A stretch of DNA of 64,000 bases from DATAAP01 sp041690495 (GCA_041690495.1 JAWLHE010000004.1:124001-188000); one strand, 5' to 3'; positions 25,436-34,249 are shown, numbered from the stretch's first letter. Numbers and translations: made by a program. Notes: a model not told the origin generated them from the letters alone.

Positions 25436-26332
25436 CTAGCCTTTGCTCAGCACGCGGCCAGCGACGGCGTCGAGCTTCTTGACGAGACCGGGATCGCGCG
25501 CGTGAGGCGCCGTGATGATCGCGTTGTCGAGCGCGCGGTGGCAGCCGGCGTCGCAGACATGCGTGCGGTCGCGCAGCCTGGGCGCGACCTTCTTCACGAG
25601 CGCACGCGCCTTCTCGGCATTGCCGAGCAGAATCTTGATCACCGCGTCGACCGTCACGTGATCGTGATCGGGGTGCCAGCAGTCATAATCGGTCACCATC
25701 GCGACGGTCGCGTAACACATCTCCGCCTCGCGGGCGAGCTTGGCCTCGGGCATGTTCGTCATGCCGATTACATCGCAGCCCCATGTGCGGTAAAGATTCG
25801 ATTCGGCCTTGCTCGAGAATTGCGGCCCCTCCATGACCAGATAGGTGCCGCCACGCCTGGCGTTCAGGCCGAGATCCTTCACGGCCGCGGCGACATGGTC
25901 CCCGAGGCGGCGGCACACCGGCTCGGCCATCGAGACGTGCGCAACGCAGCCGGTCTCGAAGAAGCTTTTCACCCGCGCGAAGGTGCGGTCGATGAACTGG
26001 TCGACGACGACGAAGGTGCCCGGCGGCAGATCTTCCTTGAGGCTGCCCACCGCGCTGACCGACAGGACCTCGGTGACTCCGACGCGCTTGAGGGCGTCGA
26101 TATTGGCGCGAAAATTGAGTTCCGAGGGCGGGATGCGGTGGCCGCGGCCATGGCGCGGCAGGAAAACCAGCTTCTGCCCGCCCAGCTCGCCGAACATCAG
26201 ATCGTCCGATGGCTCCCCCCAAGGGGTAAGGACCCGCTCCCATCGCACATTGCTCAGCCCATCGATCTCGTAGACGCCGCTGCCGCCGATGATGCCGAGG
26301 ACGGGCGTGCCGGGCGCGCCTGATTGGACCAT
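25436..26332 (-). CDS. mtnP: S-methyl-5'-thioadenosine phosphorylase
   Basis: This 298-residue purine-phosphorylase family enzyme cleaves methylthioadenosine to adenine and methylthioribose-1-phosphate in methionine salvage. The start is GIIGGSGVYEIDGL, the phosphate-binding part LPRHGRGHRIPPSELNFRAN (split as quoted), with LSVSAVGSLKEDLPPGTFV and MEGPQFSSKAES further on; this is the MtnP pattern. AGCAGGA lies before the ATG. It is divergent from the MFS gene. Confidence 0.93.
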   Translation of the reverse strand: MVQSGAPGTPVLGIIGGSGVYEIDGLSNVRWERVLTPWGEPSDDLMFGELGGQKLVFLPRHGRGHRIPPSELNFRANIDALKRVGVTEVLSVSAVGSLKEDLPPGTFVVVDQFIDRTFARVKSFFETGCVAHVSMAEPVCRRLGDHVAAAVKDLGLNARRGGTYLVMEGPQFSSKAESNLYRTWGCDVIGMTNMPEAKLAREAEMCYATVAMVTDYDCWHPDHDHVTVDAVIKILLGNAEKARALVKKVAPRLRDRTHVCDAGCHRALDNAIITAPHARDPGLVKKLDAVAGRVLSKG

Positions 26333-26527
26333 TCCTGCTCTCTCCTGCCGCCTTTTGCGTCGAGGCGGTCCCTTTTAAAGCTTTGGCGCGAATTATCAAT
26401 CGCGGCGCAGGTCGTGGCATGCAGTCAGGGCATAGGGGGGGCGCGCCGGGACCGAGCCAGGCTGCTTGCCCGCGCATGCGCCGCGTCGCAAGATTCCACC
26501 CCGACTCACCCGCGATCGAGGTTCCTT

Positions 26528-27733
26528 ATGGCGGCTGCCCGTGTCTTCTGGATTGCCGTAACCTGCGGCGCGCTGATCCTGACGCTGGCCACCGGCCTGC
26601 GCGCGACGTTCGGGCTCTTCCTGAAACCGGTCACCGCCGATCTGGCGGTGAGCCGGGAGCTCTTCAGTTTCGGCATCGCCTTGCAGAATCTTCTGTGGGG
26701 TGCCGCCTCGCCGCTCGCCGGCGGGATTGCGGACAAGTATGGCACAGGCCGCGTGATCGCCGCCGGCGCGCTGTGCTACGTGGCGGGCCTCGCGATCATG
26801 GGGCACGCTGGCGGCGGGACCGAGCTAATTCTGGGCAACATCCTTGTCGGCCTGGCGCTCAGTGGCTCGGGCTTCTCGGTCGTGCTCGGCGCGATCGGCC
26901 GCGCGGCACCACCGGAAAAGCGCAGCGTGGCGCTCGGCATCATTACTGCCGGCGGCTCGTTCGGGCAGTTCGCCATGCTGCCGTATGCGCATGTGCTGAT
27001 CGACTGGCTCGGCTGGTCGGTGGCGTTGTACGTGCTGGCGGCCACCGCACTCATCATGCTGCCGCTGACGCCGGCGGCGGTCGGCGCCAAGGCGCTGTCG
27101 ACGGGCGGCGCCAAGCAGACCCTGAGTCAGGCGCTCGGCGAGGCGGTCCGCCACAAGGGGTTCTGGCTGCTGACCGCGGGCTTCTTCGTCTGCGGCTTCC
27201 AGCTCGTGTTCGTGGCGACGCATCTGCCGGCCTTTCTCGCCGATCGCAGCCTGCCGACCTGGGTCGGCGCCTGGACCCTGGCGCTGGTCGGCCTGTTCAA
27301 CATCGTCGGCTCGTATGGCTGCGGCTGGCTCGGCGGCCGCTACAGCAAGAAGAATCTTCTGGCGCTGGTCTATGCGCTGCGCTCGGCGGTCTTCCTGCTG
27401 TTCATGGTCGTGCCGCTGACGGAATGGTCGGTGCTGATGTTCGGCGCGGCCATGGGCCTGCTGTGGCTCGGCACGGTCCCGCTGACCAGCGGCCTGGTTG
27501 CATATATCTTCGGGCCCGCTTACATGTCGATGCTGTACGGCATCGTGTTCTTCAGCCATCAGGTCGGCAGCTTCCTGGGAGCGTGGATGGGCGGCTATTT
27601 CTACGACGTGCTCGGCTCGTACGATGCTATGTGGTGGCTGTGCGTGGTGCTTGGCCTCGTCGCCGCGGCGCTGCACTTCCCGATCGCCGAGCGGCCGGTC
27701 GCGCGGCTGGCTCCGGCCGCCGCAGCGCAATGA
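26528..27733 (+). CDS. MFS transporter
   Basis: This 401-residue inner-membrane protein has about 12 transmembrane segments. The N-terminal half holds FGLFLKPVTADLAVSRELFSFGIA, the conserved loop GGIADKYGTGRVIAAGAL, and GSGFSVVLGAIGRAAPPEKRS (each partial). The pattern recalls the monocarboxylate/oxalate-formate groups of the superfamily. ATG 26528 with GAGG upstream is chosen; the open frame reaches back to 26324 without hydrophobic sequence. The substrate is unknown. A 41-residue ORF overlaps its stop by ATGA. Confidence 0.9.
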   Translation: MAAARVFWIAVTCGALILTLATGLRATFGLFLKPVTADLAVSRELFSFGIALQNLLWGAASPLAGGIADKYGTGRVIAAGALCYVAGLAIMGHAGGGTELILGNILVGLALSGSGFSVVLGAIGRAAPPEKRSVALGIITAGGSFGQFAMLPYAHVLIDWLGWSVALYVLAATALIMLPLTPAAVGAKALSTGGAKQTLSQALGEAVRHKGFWLLTAGFFVCGFQLVFVATHLPAFLADRSLPTWVGAWTLALVGLFNIVGSYGCGWLGGRYSKKNLLALVYALRSAVFLLFMVVPLTEWSVLMFGAAMGLLWLGTVPLTSGLVAYIFGPAYMSMLYGIVFFSHQVGSFLGAWMGGYFYDVLGSYDAMWWLCVVLGLVAAALHFPIAERPVARLAPAAAAQ

Positions 27734-27855
27734 GCCGCACGGCCCGCGTATCGATCCTCGCGGCCGCCGCGGTCGTGCTGCTCGGCGCGACGTATCTGTG
27801 GGACGCGCGCGGCGCCGCGATGATGCTCGACTACGTCCTCGCCGCTTGCCTGTAG
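27730..27855 (+). CDS. Small one-span membrane protein coupled to the MFS transporter
   Basis: This 41-residue ORF starts inside the MFS stop codon (ATGA). It begins MSRTARVSILAAAAVVLLGA, one likely membrane span, followed by TYLWDARGAAMMLDYVLAACL (last part). The overlap gives obligatory co-expression. Other MFS transporters are known to have tiny accessory subunits, so this could be a transporter partner. The function is inferred from position only. Confidence 0.55.
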   Translation: MSRTARVSILAAAAVVLLGATYLWDARGAAMMLDYVLAACL

Positions 27856-27880
27856 CACATTCCTGCCCCCGGGCGAGCTG

Positions 27881-29137
27881 ATGGACGACGCAGCGATGAT
27901 AGGGCTCGCCGAAGTGATCGCCGAGGCCGGCCTCGCCGGCGAGGGCGAGTTGAGCCTGCTGCAACAATTCTGCACGCGCGCCCTCGCCCAAGGGCTGCCG
28001 CTCAGCCGCGCGCTGATCGGCGTCGACACCCTCCACCCGGTGCTCGAGGGCAGCATATTCGCCTGGCAGCGCGACGCCGAGGAGAAGACCCGCAAATCCG
28101 ACTACGCACGAAGCGACATGGCAGGCGACGGCGAGAAATGGCTGCGCAGCCCGTTCTACCGCCTGATCGAAACCGGCGAGTCGATGATCCGCCGCCGGCT
28201 CGATTCACGTTACAATGGCGGCGAATTTCCCATTCTCGACGAGCTGCGCGACCAGGGCGTCACCGACTATGTCGCGATGGTCAACCGCTTCGGCGCCGAC
28301 GCCAGAATCGGCGAGGTCGACTGCGTGTTCTCCTCGTGGGCGACGGACCGCGCCGACGGCTTTGCCGAGCGCGACCTTGCAACGCTGCACTTCCTGGTGC
28401 CGCTGCTTGCACTGGCGGTCAAAAGCGCCTCGTTCGCGCGGATCGCCGAAACCCTGGTCGACACCTATCTCGGCCGCGACGCAGGCCGGCGCGTTCTCGA
28501 AGGCCACATCACCCGCGGCGTCGCCGACCGGATCAATGCCGTGCTCTGGTTCAGCGACCTCGAGGACTTCACCCGCATAACGGATACGGCGTCGCCCGCC
28601 GAGATCATCCCGCTGCTCAATGACTATGCCGATGCGATCGTCACCGCCGTTCACGGACAGGGCGGCGATGTGCTCAAGTTCATCGGCGACGGCATTCTCG
28701 CGGTGTTCAGCAAGGGCGATGCGGAAGCGCGCTGCCGGCAGGCGCTGGCCGCCGCCGCGGATGCGCGCGAGCGCGTGACAAAACTAAACGCCGCCCGCAC
28801 GGCCGCGGGCAAGCCGGCGACCAACTTCTATCTTGGCCTGCATGTCGGCGAGGTGTTCTTCGGCAATATCGGCAGCGTCGACCGGCTCGACTTCACCGTG
28901 GTCGGACCGGCTGTCAACGAGACCAGCCGCATCGCGGCGATGTGCCGATCGCTCGACCAGCCGATGCTGTTGTCCTCCGCCTTCGCCGGCGCGGCGCCGG
29001 GCTGCCGCGAGCAGCTCGTTTCGGTCGGCCGCTACGCGCTGCGCGGCGTGGCAAGGCCGCAGGAGCTGTTCACGCTCGATCCGGAAGGGCGCGGTACGCT
29101 GCCTGGTGACGGCGGCGTTCAGCCGACCCGGCGATAG
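27881..29137 (+). CDS. Adenylate/guanylate cyclase domain protein (class III)
   Basis: This 418-residue soluble protein has an N-terminal region of about 200 residues that I cannot assign. A class III nucleotide cyclase domain follows (about 215-390). Metal-binding Asp residues lie in VLWFSDLEDFTRI and FIGDGILAVF, and the late motif RLDFTVVGPAVNETSRI aligns with the region that fixes substrate specificity. It would make cAMP or cGMP from NTP. No signal peptide or membrane span is evident. A second possible start is ATG 27896. Its stop overlaps the convergent small gene by 19 bases. Confidence 0.87.
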   Translation: MDDAAMIGLAEVIAEAGLAGEGELSLLQQFCTRALAQGLPLSRALIGVDTLHPVLEGSIFAWQRDAEEKTRKSDYARSDMAGDGEKWLRSPFYRLIETGESMIRRRLDSRYNGGEFPILDELRDQGVTDYVAMVNRFGADARIGEVDCVFSSWATDRADGFAERDLATLHFLVPLLALAVKSASFARIAETLVDTYLGRDAGRRVLEGHITRGVADRINAVLWFSDLEDFTRITDTASPAEIIPLLNDYADAIVTAVHGQGGDVLKFIGDGILAVFSKGDAEARCRQALAAAADARERVTKLNAARTAAGKPATNFYLGLHVGEVFFGNIGSVDRLDFTVVGPAVNETSRIAAMCRSLDQPMLLSSAFAGAAPGCREQLVSVGRYALRGVARPQELFTLDPEGRGTLPGDGGVQPTRR

Positions 29138-29349
29138 CGCCTGGCGTCGGTCAGGACCTTGAGCGCCACGATGCGCGTCTCGGTCGGATGGTCGCGTCCG
29201 ACCAGTCGGGCATGCTCGAGTCCCCCGACGCCGGTGAAGACACTCTCGACCCTCCACACCGGCATGTCGCGGACGGTGAAGGTCGGCGACACCGGCTGAT
29301 AGTGCTGGCCGATCAGGGACTCGGGAGACTGCCTGCGAAAGCCGAACAT
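29119..29349 (-). CDS. Small hypothetical protein (76 residues)
   Basis: This short protein starts MFGFRRQSPESLIGQHYQPV and has a mostly beta character with a basic tail (VLTDARRYRRVG). The composition looks like real coding. It reads antisense to the last 19 bases of the cyclase gene and stands alone on the minus strand, 112 bases downstream of tctA. No domain is recognised and no function is proposed. Confidence 0.5.
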   Translation of the reverse strand: MFGFRRQSPESLIGQHYQPVSPTFTVRDMPVWRVESVFTGVGGLEHARLVGRDHPTETRIVALKVLTDARRYRRVG

Positions 29350-29461
29350 GGGCTGCTTGTACCTGGTTTCCCGGCCGCAACCGGCGGGGCGGATTCATCG
29401 CGCTGCTTCATGCCATTTATAGGGCGCGTGACGCCCCGCTCCAACCCGGCTTCGCGCGGCA

Positions 29462-30970
29462 TCACTCCAGCCCGACGCGCCGGCGCCAGCTGCCGCGCAT
29501 GACCAGCGGCATCAAGCTTAGCGCGAACAGGACAATGGCAACCGACAGCATCGTCGCGGCGATCGGCCGCTCGAAGAAGATCCCGTAGCTGCCCGACGAC
29601 ATGGCGAGCGACTGCCGCAGCGCGGTTTCCAGCATCGGCGACAGCACCAGACCGAGCACGATCGGCGCCACCTCGAAGTCGAACTTGCGCAGGAGATAGC
29701 CGAGGGCACCCATTCCCGTCATGATCCACACGTCGACGACGCTGCCATTGACCGAATAGACGCCGAGCACGCAGAACACCAGGATCGCCGGGTAGAGATA
29801 GGCGTACGGAATCCGCAGCAGGTTCACGAACAGACCGACCAGCGGCAGGTTGAGGACCAGCAGCACGAGATTGCCGACATACATGCTGGCGACGAAGCCC
29901 CAGAACAGCGCGGGCTGCTCGGCCATCAGCATCGGGCCGGGGGCGATGCCGTGCACCATCAGCGCCGCCAGCATCACCGCGGGGATCGGTCCCGATGGCA
30001 CGCCGAGCGCCAGCATCGGTACGAAGGCGCTGCACGCCGCGGCGTTGTTGGCGGATTCCGGACCGGCGACGCCCTCGACGGCACCCTTGCCGAAGCGCTC
30101 CGGGTGTTTCGAGATCCGCCGCTCCAGCGCATAGGAGACGAAGGACGAGATGATGTGCGCCGAGCCGGGCACGATGCCGATGACGAAGCCGAGCACGGTG
30201 CCGCGCCCGATCGGTCCAGCCGACCGGCGCAGCTCCGTTCCCGAGGGCAGCAGGTCCCTGAGCTTCGGCTTCTGCACCGCGGGCGGCTTGCCCTGCCCTG
30301 CCGTCAGCAGGATCTCGGAGATGCCGAACAGGCCGACCGCGACCGGCACGATGCCGAACCCGTCGCCGAGCTCGACCAGCCCGTACTGGAAGCGGAAGAA
30401 GCCGCTCATCAGGTCGATGCCGACGGTGCCGAAGAACAGGCCGAGCGCCGCCATCGCCAGCGACTTGGCCATCGAGCCGCCGCTCAGGAAGGCGAGCACC
30501 AGCAGGCCCAACGTCAGCAGCGCGAAATACTCCGGCGGGCCGAAGCGCAGCGCGAACGAGGCGAGCGGAGGTGCGAGCAGCATCAGCCCGACGATGCTGA
30601 TCGTTCCCGCCACGAACGAGCCGAATGCGGCGATTGCCAGCGCCGGGCCGGCGCGGCCCGCCTGGGTCATGGCGTAGCCGTCGATGCAGGTCATCACCGA
30701 CGCCGCCTCGCCGGGGATGCGCATCAGGATCGAGGTGGTCGAGCCGCCGTACATCGCGCCGTAATAGATGCCGGCGAGCAGCACGATCGCCGTGGTCGGC
30801 TGCAGGCCGAAAGTGGCGGGCAGCAGCAGGCTGATCCCGGCGAGCGGCCCGACCCCGGGCAGCATGCCGACGAGGGTGCCGACGATGCAGCCGACCACCG
30901 CGAACATCAGCACCTCAGGGGCGAGCGCCACCGAGAAGCCGAGATAGAGGTTGGCGAGGGTTTCGGTCAC
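29462..30970 (-). CDS. tctA: Tripartite tricarboxylate transporter, large permease TctA
   Basis: This 502-residue inner-membrane protein has about 12 spans. It carries the family signatures GPLAGISLLLPATFGLQPTTAI, YYGAMYGGSTTSILMRIPGEAASV (both partial) and PGSAHIISSFVSYALE. TctA forms the channel of TTT importers, working with TctB and a periplasmic Bug receptor to take up carboxylates by ion symport. tctB lies 405 bases upstream on the same strand. The gap contains a terminator-like hairpin and a palindromic repeat, so tctA probably has its own promoter. Confidence 0.94.
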   Translation of the reverse strand: MTETLANLYLGFSVALAPEVLMFAVVGCIVGTLVGMLPGVGPLAGISLLLPATFGLQPTTAIVLLAGIYYGAMYGGSTTSILMRIPGEAASVMTCIDGYAMTQAGRAGPALAIAAFGSFVAGTISIVGLMLLAPPLASFALRFGPPEYFALLTLGLLVLAFLSGGSMAKSLAMAALGLFFGTVGIDLMSGFFRFQYGLVELGDGFGIVPVAVGLFGISEILLTAGQGKPPAVQKPKLRDLLPSGTELRRSAGPIGRGTVLGFVIGIVPGSAHIISSFVSYALERRISKHPERFGKGAVEGVAGPESANNAAACSAFVPMLALGVPSGPIPAVMLAALMVHGIAPGPMLMAEQPALFWGFVASMYVGNLVLLVLNLPLVGLFVNLLRIPYAYLYPAILVFCVLGVYSVNGSVVDVWIMTGMGALGYLLRKFDFEVAPIVLGLVLSPMLETALRQSLAMSSGSYGIFFERPIAATMLSVAIVLFALSLMPLVMRGSWRRRVGLE

Positions 30971-31152
30971 GGCGCGGCCGGGTGTTCCACTGTTCCATCG
31001 AGAAGGACGGTGGCAGACCGCCGCTCACCCGCTTCACCGCGCCGCGGCGGCCGAAGCACCCTCTGAAACAGGCAACGCGCTGATTTTTCTAATGTATTCA
31101 CGACTGCTTCATTGCTTCACGCGAGTCTGCACTTTGCTCGTCCCCGCCGATC

Positions 31153-31240
31153 TGTCATCGCCGGGCATGACCCGGCGATCCAGTCCACGTCCTCGGACTT
31201 GATCCGAGGATGGATGCCCGGGTCGAGCCCGGGCATGACA
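31153..31240. repeat. Palindromic intergenic repeat (type A, copy 3)
   Basis: TGTCATCGCCGGGCATGACC opens and GGTCGAGCCCGGGCATGACA closes the element. Nested inner arms CCTCGGACTTGATCCGAGG lie between, giving three stacked hairpins. It sits between tctB and tctA. Confidence 0.85.
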
Positions 31241-31262
31241 GTCTTCGAGGCATAGAGGAACC

Positions 31263-31303
31263 GCAAAACGACAAACGCCCGCCGGTCCGGAACCGGGCGG
31301 GCG
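31263..31303 (-). terminator. Terminator-like hairpin after tctB
   Basis: The stem CGCCCGCC.. / ..GGGCGGGCG spans 31276-31303 with one or two mismatches. On the minus strand it is followed by TTTGTCGTTTTG. It stands about 73 bases past the tctB stop and would separate tctB transcripts from tctA. Confidence 0.6.
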
Positions 31304-31375
31304 CTATTCTCCGGCCGGACTCCAGCACGGATCGGGCGGTCGCGGAAGGCGGTTTCTGCACAGGCCATCGGCTGC

Positions 31376-31852
31376 TCAGAAGCCCAGCGGCCCCCGCGGC
31401 AGCGGCACGCGCAGCAGGTCCGAGAACAGGTAGAACGAGCCGAGCGACAGACCCAGCGCCACTGCGGCCACGGCCAGAGGATGGCGGCGCTCCAGCAGGC
31501 CGAGGAAGAACACGAGCAGGATCATGGTCGTGAGCCGGTAGCCGAGCCGCTCCAGCCCCCAGGCGGCGAAGGCGCAGGCGGCGATCAGCATCGCGGCGTG
31601 GCGCGCCTCCGGCCAGGCCATCGCGCGCAAGGCCGGCCCGCCGCCCTGCCATGCCACGACGGCCGCCATGGCCGCCATCACCGCGGCGGTGAGCAACGGC
31701 ATGTAGGCGGCGCCTGGATTGCGCCACGTGCCGAGCGGCAGCGCCATCGCCTCCCATGCGATCCCCGCCGCGCAAAGGATCAGGACGATCCCTGCGAAGC
31801 GGTCGCGCGTGAGGAACGCGCGTCCTTCATTGGTGTTTGGCCGGTCAGGCAC
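31376..31852 (-). CDS. tctB: Tripartite tricarboxylate transporter, small permease TctB
   Basis: This 158-residue protein with four to five hydrophobic segments has the TctB pattern, starting RDRFAGIVLILCAAGIAWEA. The middle part, LPLGTWRNPGAAYMPLLTA, contains the conserved G-x-x-x-x-P-G-x-G/A-x-x-P region. It starts at GTG 31852 with GGGAG upstream. TctB is the small membrane subunit of TTT carriers. The Bug receptor gene lies upstream, separated by 231 bases of repeat. Confidence 0.88.
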   Translation of the reverse strand: MPDRPNTNEGRAFLTRDRFAGIVLILCAAGIAWEAMALPLGTWRNPGAAYMPLLTAAVMAAMAAVVAWQGGGPALRAMAWPEARHAAMLIAACAFAAWGLERLGYRLTTMILLVFFLGLLERRHPLAVAAVALGLSLGSFYLFSDLLRVPLPRGPLGF

Positions 31853-31861
31853 GTCGATGCT

Positions 31862-32046
31862 CCCCCCCTCTCCCTTGCGGAGAGGGAGGAACCCGACGCC
31901 GAAGGCGCCATGAGGGTGAGGGGCACCGGTTCAGCAAAAGCAGGCGCGCTTCGAAGGAATGCGTCCAGTGCCGCGAGAGCCGAACTGGCCCTGCCGCCCC
32001 CCTCACCCTGCCCTCTCCCCCCGCTTCGCGGGTGGAGAGGGGTTCT
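31862..32046. repeat. Intergenic repeat (type C) between bug and tctB
   Basis: Inverted stretches based on CCCTCTCCC / GGGAGAGGG and GGGTGAGGGG / CCCCTCACCC enclose a less repetitive core. The shorter hairpin CCCCGCTTCGCGGGTGG occurs near the right end. It resembles the CCCTCACCC-type repeats found in many proteobacteria and is probably transcribed within the tct transcript. Confidence 0.75.
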
Positions 32047-32083
32047 GTCGTTCGGGGGACGGAGAGGACGGACAAAGGATTCG

Positions 32084-33073
32084 CTACTTCTGCTCGACCT
32101 TGCCGACGCGCTTGACGGCGGCGGCGAGCATGGCGGCGTCCTTGTCCCAGAACTTCTGGAACTCCGGCGCGTCGAGATAGGTGACCGGCGTCTTCAGCTT
32201 CTGCATCGCCGCCATGAAGTCCGGGTCCTGCACCACCTTACCCATCGCCTCGCGCAGGGTCTTCACCGCCGGCTCGGGCGTGCCGGCCGGCACGAACACG
32301 CCCGACCAGATATAGAACTCGACGTCCTTGTAGCCGAGCTCCTTGAAGGTCGGCAGGTCGGGCAGGGCCGCAAGCCGCTTGTCGCCCCACGTCGCCAGCG
32401 CGCGCAACTTGCCCGCCTGAATCTGCGGAATGACCGGACCCGGGCCGGAGGCGAGCGCCTGGACGTGACCGCCGAGCAGTGCCGTCAGCGCCGGGCCGCC
32501 GCCGCTGAACGGCACGTGCTTGAGCTTGATGTCCGCAGCCGCGGCGAAGATCTCCATCGCCATGTGCAGGGTGCCGTAGATGCCCGAAGACGAGAACGAG
32601 ATCTCGCCCGGGCGCTTCCGGGCGTCCTCGACGAAGTCCTTGACCGTCTTCCACGGGCTGTCAGCCGGCACCACCAGCACGGTCGGGTCGGCGGTGACGA
32701 GCGCGATCGGCTCGAGCTGCTTCATCTGATAGGCGGACTGGCGGCCGAACAGCTTGTCGGCCTCGGGGATGATCGAGATGCTCGAGAGCGCCATCAGGAT
32801 CGTATAGCCGTCCGGCCTGGCGTTCGCCGCCGCCGCCATGCCGACGGCGCCTCCCGCACCCGGCCGGTTCTGCACCACCACCGGCTGCTTGAGGACCTTC
32901 TCGAGCCCTGCCGCGACCGGCCGGCCGCTCTGGTCGGCGACGCCGCCCGGCGGGAACGGCACGATCATGGTGATCGGCCGAGACGGATAGGCGTCCTGCG
33001 CCGCGGCGGGCAATGGCGACGTAGCGAGAAGTCCGGCAACGACTCCGAATACTGCCAATGCCGATCTCATCAT
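32084..33073 (-). CDS. Bug-family tripartite tricarboxylate transporter substrate-binding protein
   Basis: This 329-residue periplasmic receptor has a signal peptide (MMRSALAVFGVVAGLLATSP, ending AAAQ|DAYPSRP). The Bug signature is ITMIVPFPPGGVADQSGRPV, QPVVVQNRPGAGGAVG and PDGYTILM. The start at 33073 is supported by GGAGG eight bases before it; an earlier in-frame start at 33127 lies inside repeat A copy 4. It would deliver a carboxylate to TctA/TctB encoded downstream. The ligand cannot be read from sequence. Confidence 0.92.
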   Translation of the reverse strand: MMRSALAVFGVVAGLLATSPLPAAAQDAYPSRPITMIVPFPPGGVADQSGRPVAAGLEKVLKQPVVVQNRPGAGGAVGMAAAANARPDGYTILMALSSISIIPEADKLFGRQSAYQMKQLEPIALVTADPTVLVVPADSPWKTVKDFVEDARKRPGEISFSSSGIYGTLHMAMEIFAAAADIKLKHVPFSGGGPALTALLGGHVQALASGPGPVIPQIQAGKLRALATWGDKRLAALPDLPTFKELGYKDVEFYIWSGVFVPAGTPEPAVKTLREAMGKVVQDPDFMAAMQKLKTPVTYLDAPEFQKFWDKDAAMLAAAVKRVGKVEQK

Positions 33074-33100
33074 GAGGTTTTCCTCCGTATGCATTCTTAT

Positions 33101-33178
33101 TGTCATGCCCGGACCTGATCCGGGCATCCGGACTGCGGCGTCGCCGGACCGGATTGCCGGGTCAGCCCGGCAATGACA
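33101..33178. repeat. Palindromic intergenic repeat (type A, copy 4)
   Basis: TGTCATGCCCGGACCTGATC starts and GGGTCAGCCCGGCAATGACA ends the element, with a second inner hairpin. It lies between the FAA-hydrolase gene and the bug gene, immediately upstream of the bug ribosome site. Confidence 0.85.
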
Positions 33179-33223
33179 ATGAGTGATAGTGCCGGGAATT
33201 GCTATCCCGGAGCAGGCGCCCCA

Positions 33224-34114
33224 TCAATCCACCGGATTGGTCAGCTCGCCGATCGGCTCGATGGCAACCGAAACCACGTCGCCCTTCTTCAGGTATTTCG
33301 GCGGCTTGAAGCCGATGCCCACACCCGACGGCGTGCCGGTCGCGATCAGGTCGCCGGGCTCGAGCGTGATGCCGGCCGAGATCGTCTCGATCAGGGTCGG
33401 GATGTCGAAGATCAGGTCCTTGACCCTGGCATCCTGGCGCAACTCGCCGTTGACGCGCGTCGTCAGGTGCATATCGCCGACATCGGACACCTCGTCGGCG
33501 GTCAGCAGCACCGGGCCCATCGGGCAGAACCCGTCCATGCTCTTGCCGATGAACCACTGCTTGTGGCGGTGCTGCAAGGTGCGCGCCGTGACGTCGTTGA
33601 CGATCGTGTAGCCGTAGACATGCTCGAAGGCGCGCGCCTTGCTGATGCCGCGACCGCCCTTGCCGATCACCACCGCCAGCTCGTTCTCGTAATCGACCGA
33701 GTTGGTCGGGTCGAGCTGTGCCGGAATTGGCGCACCCGGCCCGATCACGCAGGACGACGGCTTGGTGAAGATGATCGGCACCTCGGGGATCGCGTCCTTG
33801 CCGGCCGAGGCGTCGAAGCCGCTGCCGTGAAACTCGCGCGCGTGATCGTGATAGTTCTTGCCGACGCAGAAGATGTTGCGCGCGGGACGCGGGATCGGCG
33901 CCGCGAGCTTCAACTTGCTCAGCGGCAGGCGCACCGCCGCCGTCGCGAGAGCGCGCTTCAGCTTTTGCAGACCTGCGGCACCCATCGCGATAAGGCCGAG
34001 CATGTCGCGCGGCAGGTCGGGGGCGGCGGCCGCAATGTCGACGACGGTCTGCGACGGCGCGTCGAGTACGCCCACCCGCAGCCCCACATCACCCCGGAAA
34101 GTCACCAGACGCAT
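33224..34114 (-). CDS. Fumarylacetoacetate hydrolase family protein
   Basis: This 296-residue protein has the FAH fold in its C-terminal two thirds (from about residue 75, NIFCVGKNYHDHAREF). Metal-binding residues are expected in DYENELAVVIGK, followed by YTIVNDVTARTLQ, the catalytic-lid area QWFIGKSMDGFCPMGP and IATGTPSGVG. Members hydrolyse or decarboxylate acylpyruvates and related 2-oxo acids. A 16-base perfect palindrome lies 22 bases before the start, suggesting dedicated regulation. It sits between transporter genes and an enolase-superfamily gene, so it probably acts in a carboxylate or aromatic catabolic path. Confidence 0.9.
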   Translation of the reverse strand: MRLVTFRGDVGLRVGVLDAPSQTVVDIAAAAPDLPRDMLGLIAMGAAGLQKLKRALATAAVRLPLSKLKLAAPIPRPARNIFCVGKNYHDHAREFHGSGFDASAGKDAIPEVPIIFTKPSSCVIGPGAPIPAQLDPTNSVDYENELAVVIGKGGRGISKARAFEHVYGYTIVNDVTARTLQHRHKQWFIGKSMDGFCPMGPVLLTADEVSDVGDMHLTTRVNGELRQDARVKDLIFDIPTLIETISAGITLEPGDLIATGTPSGVGIGFKPPKYLKKGDVVSVAIEPIGELTNPVD

Positions 34115-34135
34115 TCCTGCAACCTCTCAACTATT

Positions 34136-34151
34136 CGTCAGTTAACTGACG
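34136..34151. promoter_or_regulatory. 16-base perfect palindrome upstream of the FAA-hydrolase gene
   Basis: CGTCAGTTAACTGACG is identical to its reverse complement. It lies 22 bases upstream of the minus-strand start at 34114, where a repressor would block a promoter. The regulator is unknown. Confidence 0.6.
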
Positions 34152-34249
34152 GTCGTGGTACACGCCGCGGCGCGCGGCATCAACTCCCCTGAACCGGGAA
34201 GACACGAGAAGCCCGCCCCCTGCGGACTTCCGCACGCAGCGCGGCATGT

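Larger units (their letters stand above)
30971..31375 (-). other. Gap between tctB and tctA with terminator-like hairpin and repeat
   Basis: I see no gene. From the tctB side the stretch contains a GC hairpin with a following T-rich run (31263-31303), repeat A copy 3 (31153-31240), and an AT-rich zone around 31080-31115 that could hold a minus-strand promoter for tctA. Confidence 0.6.
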
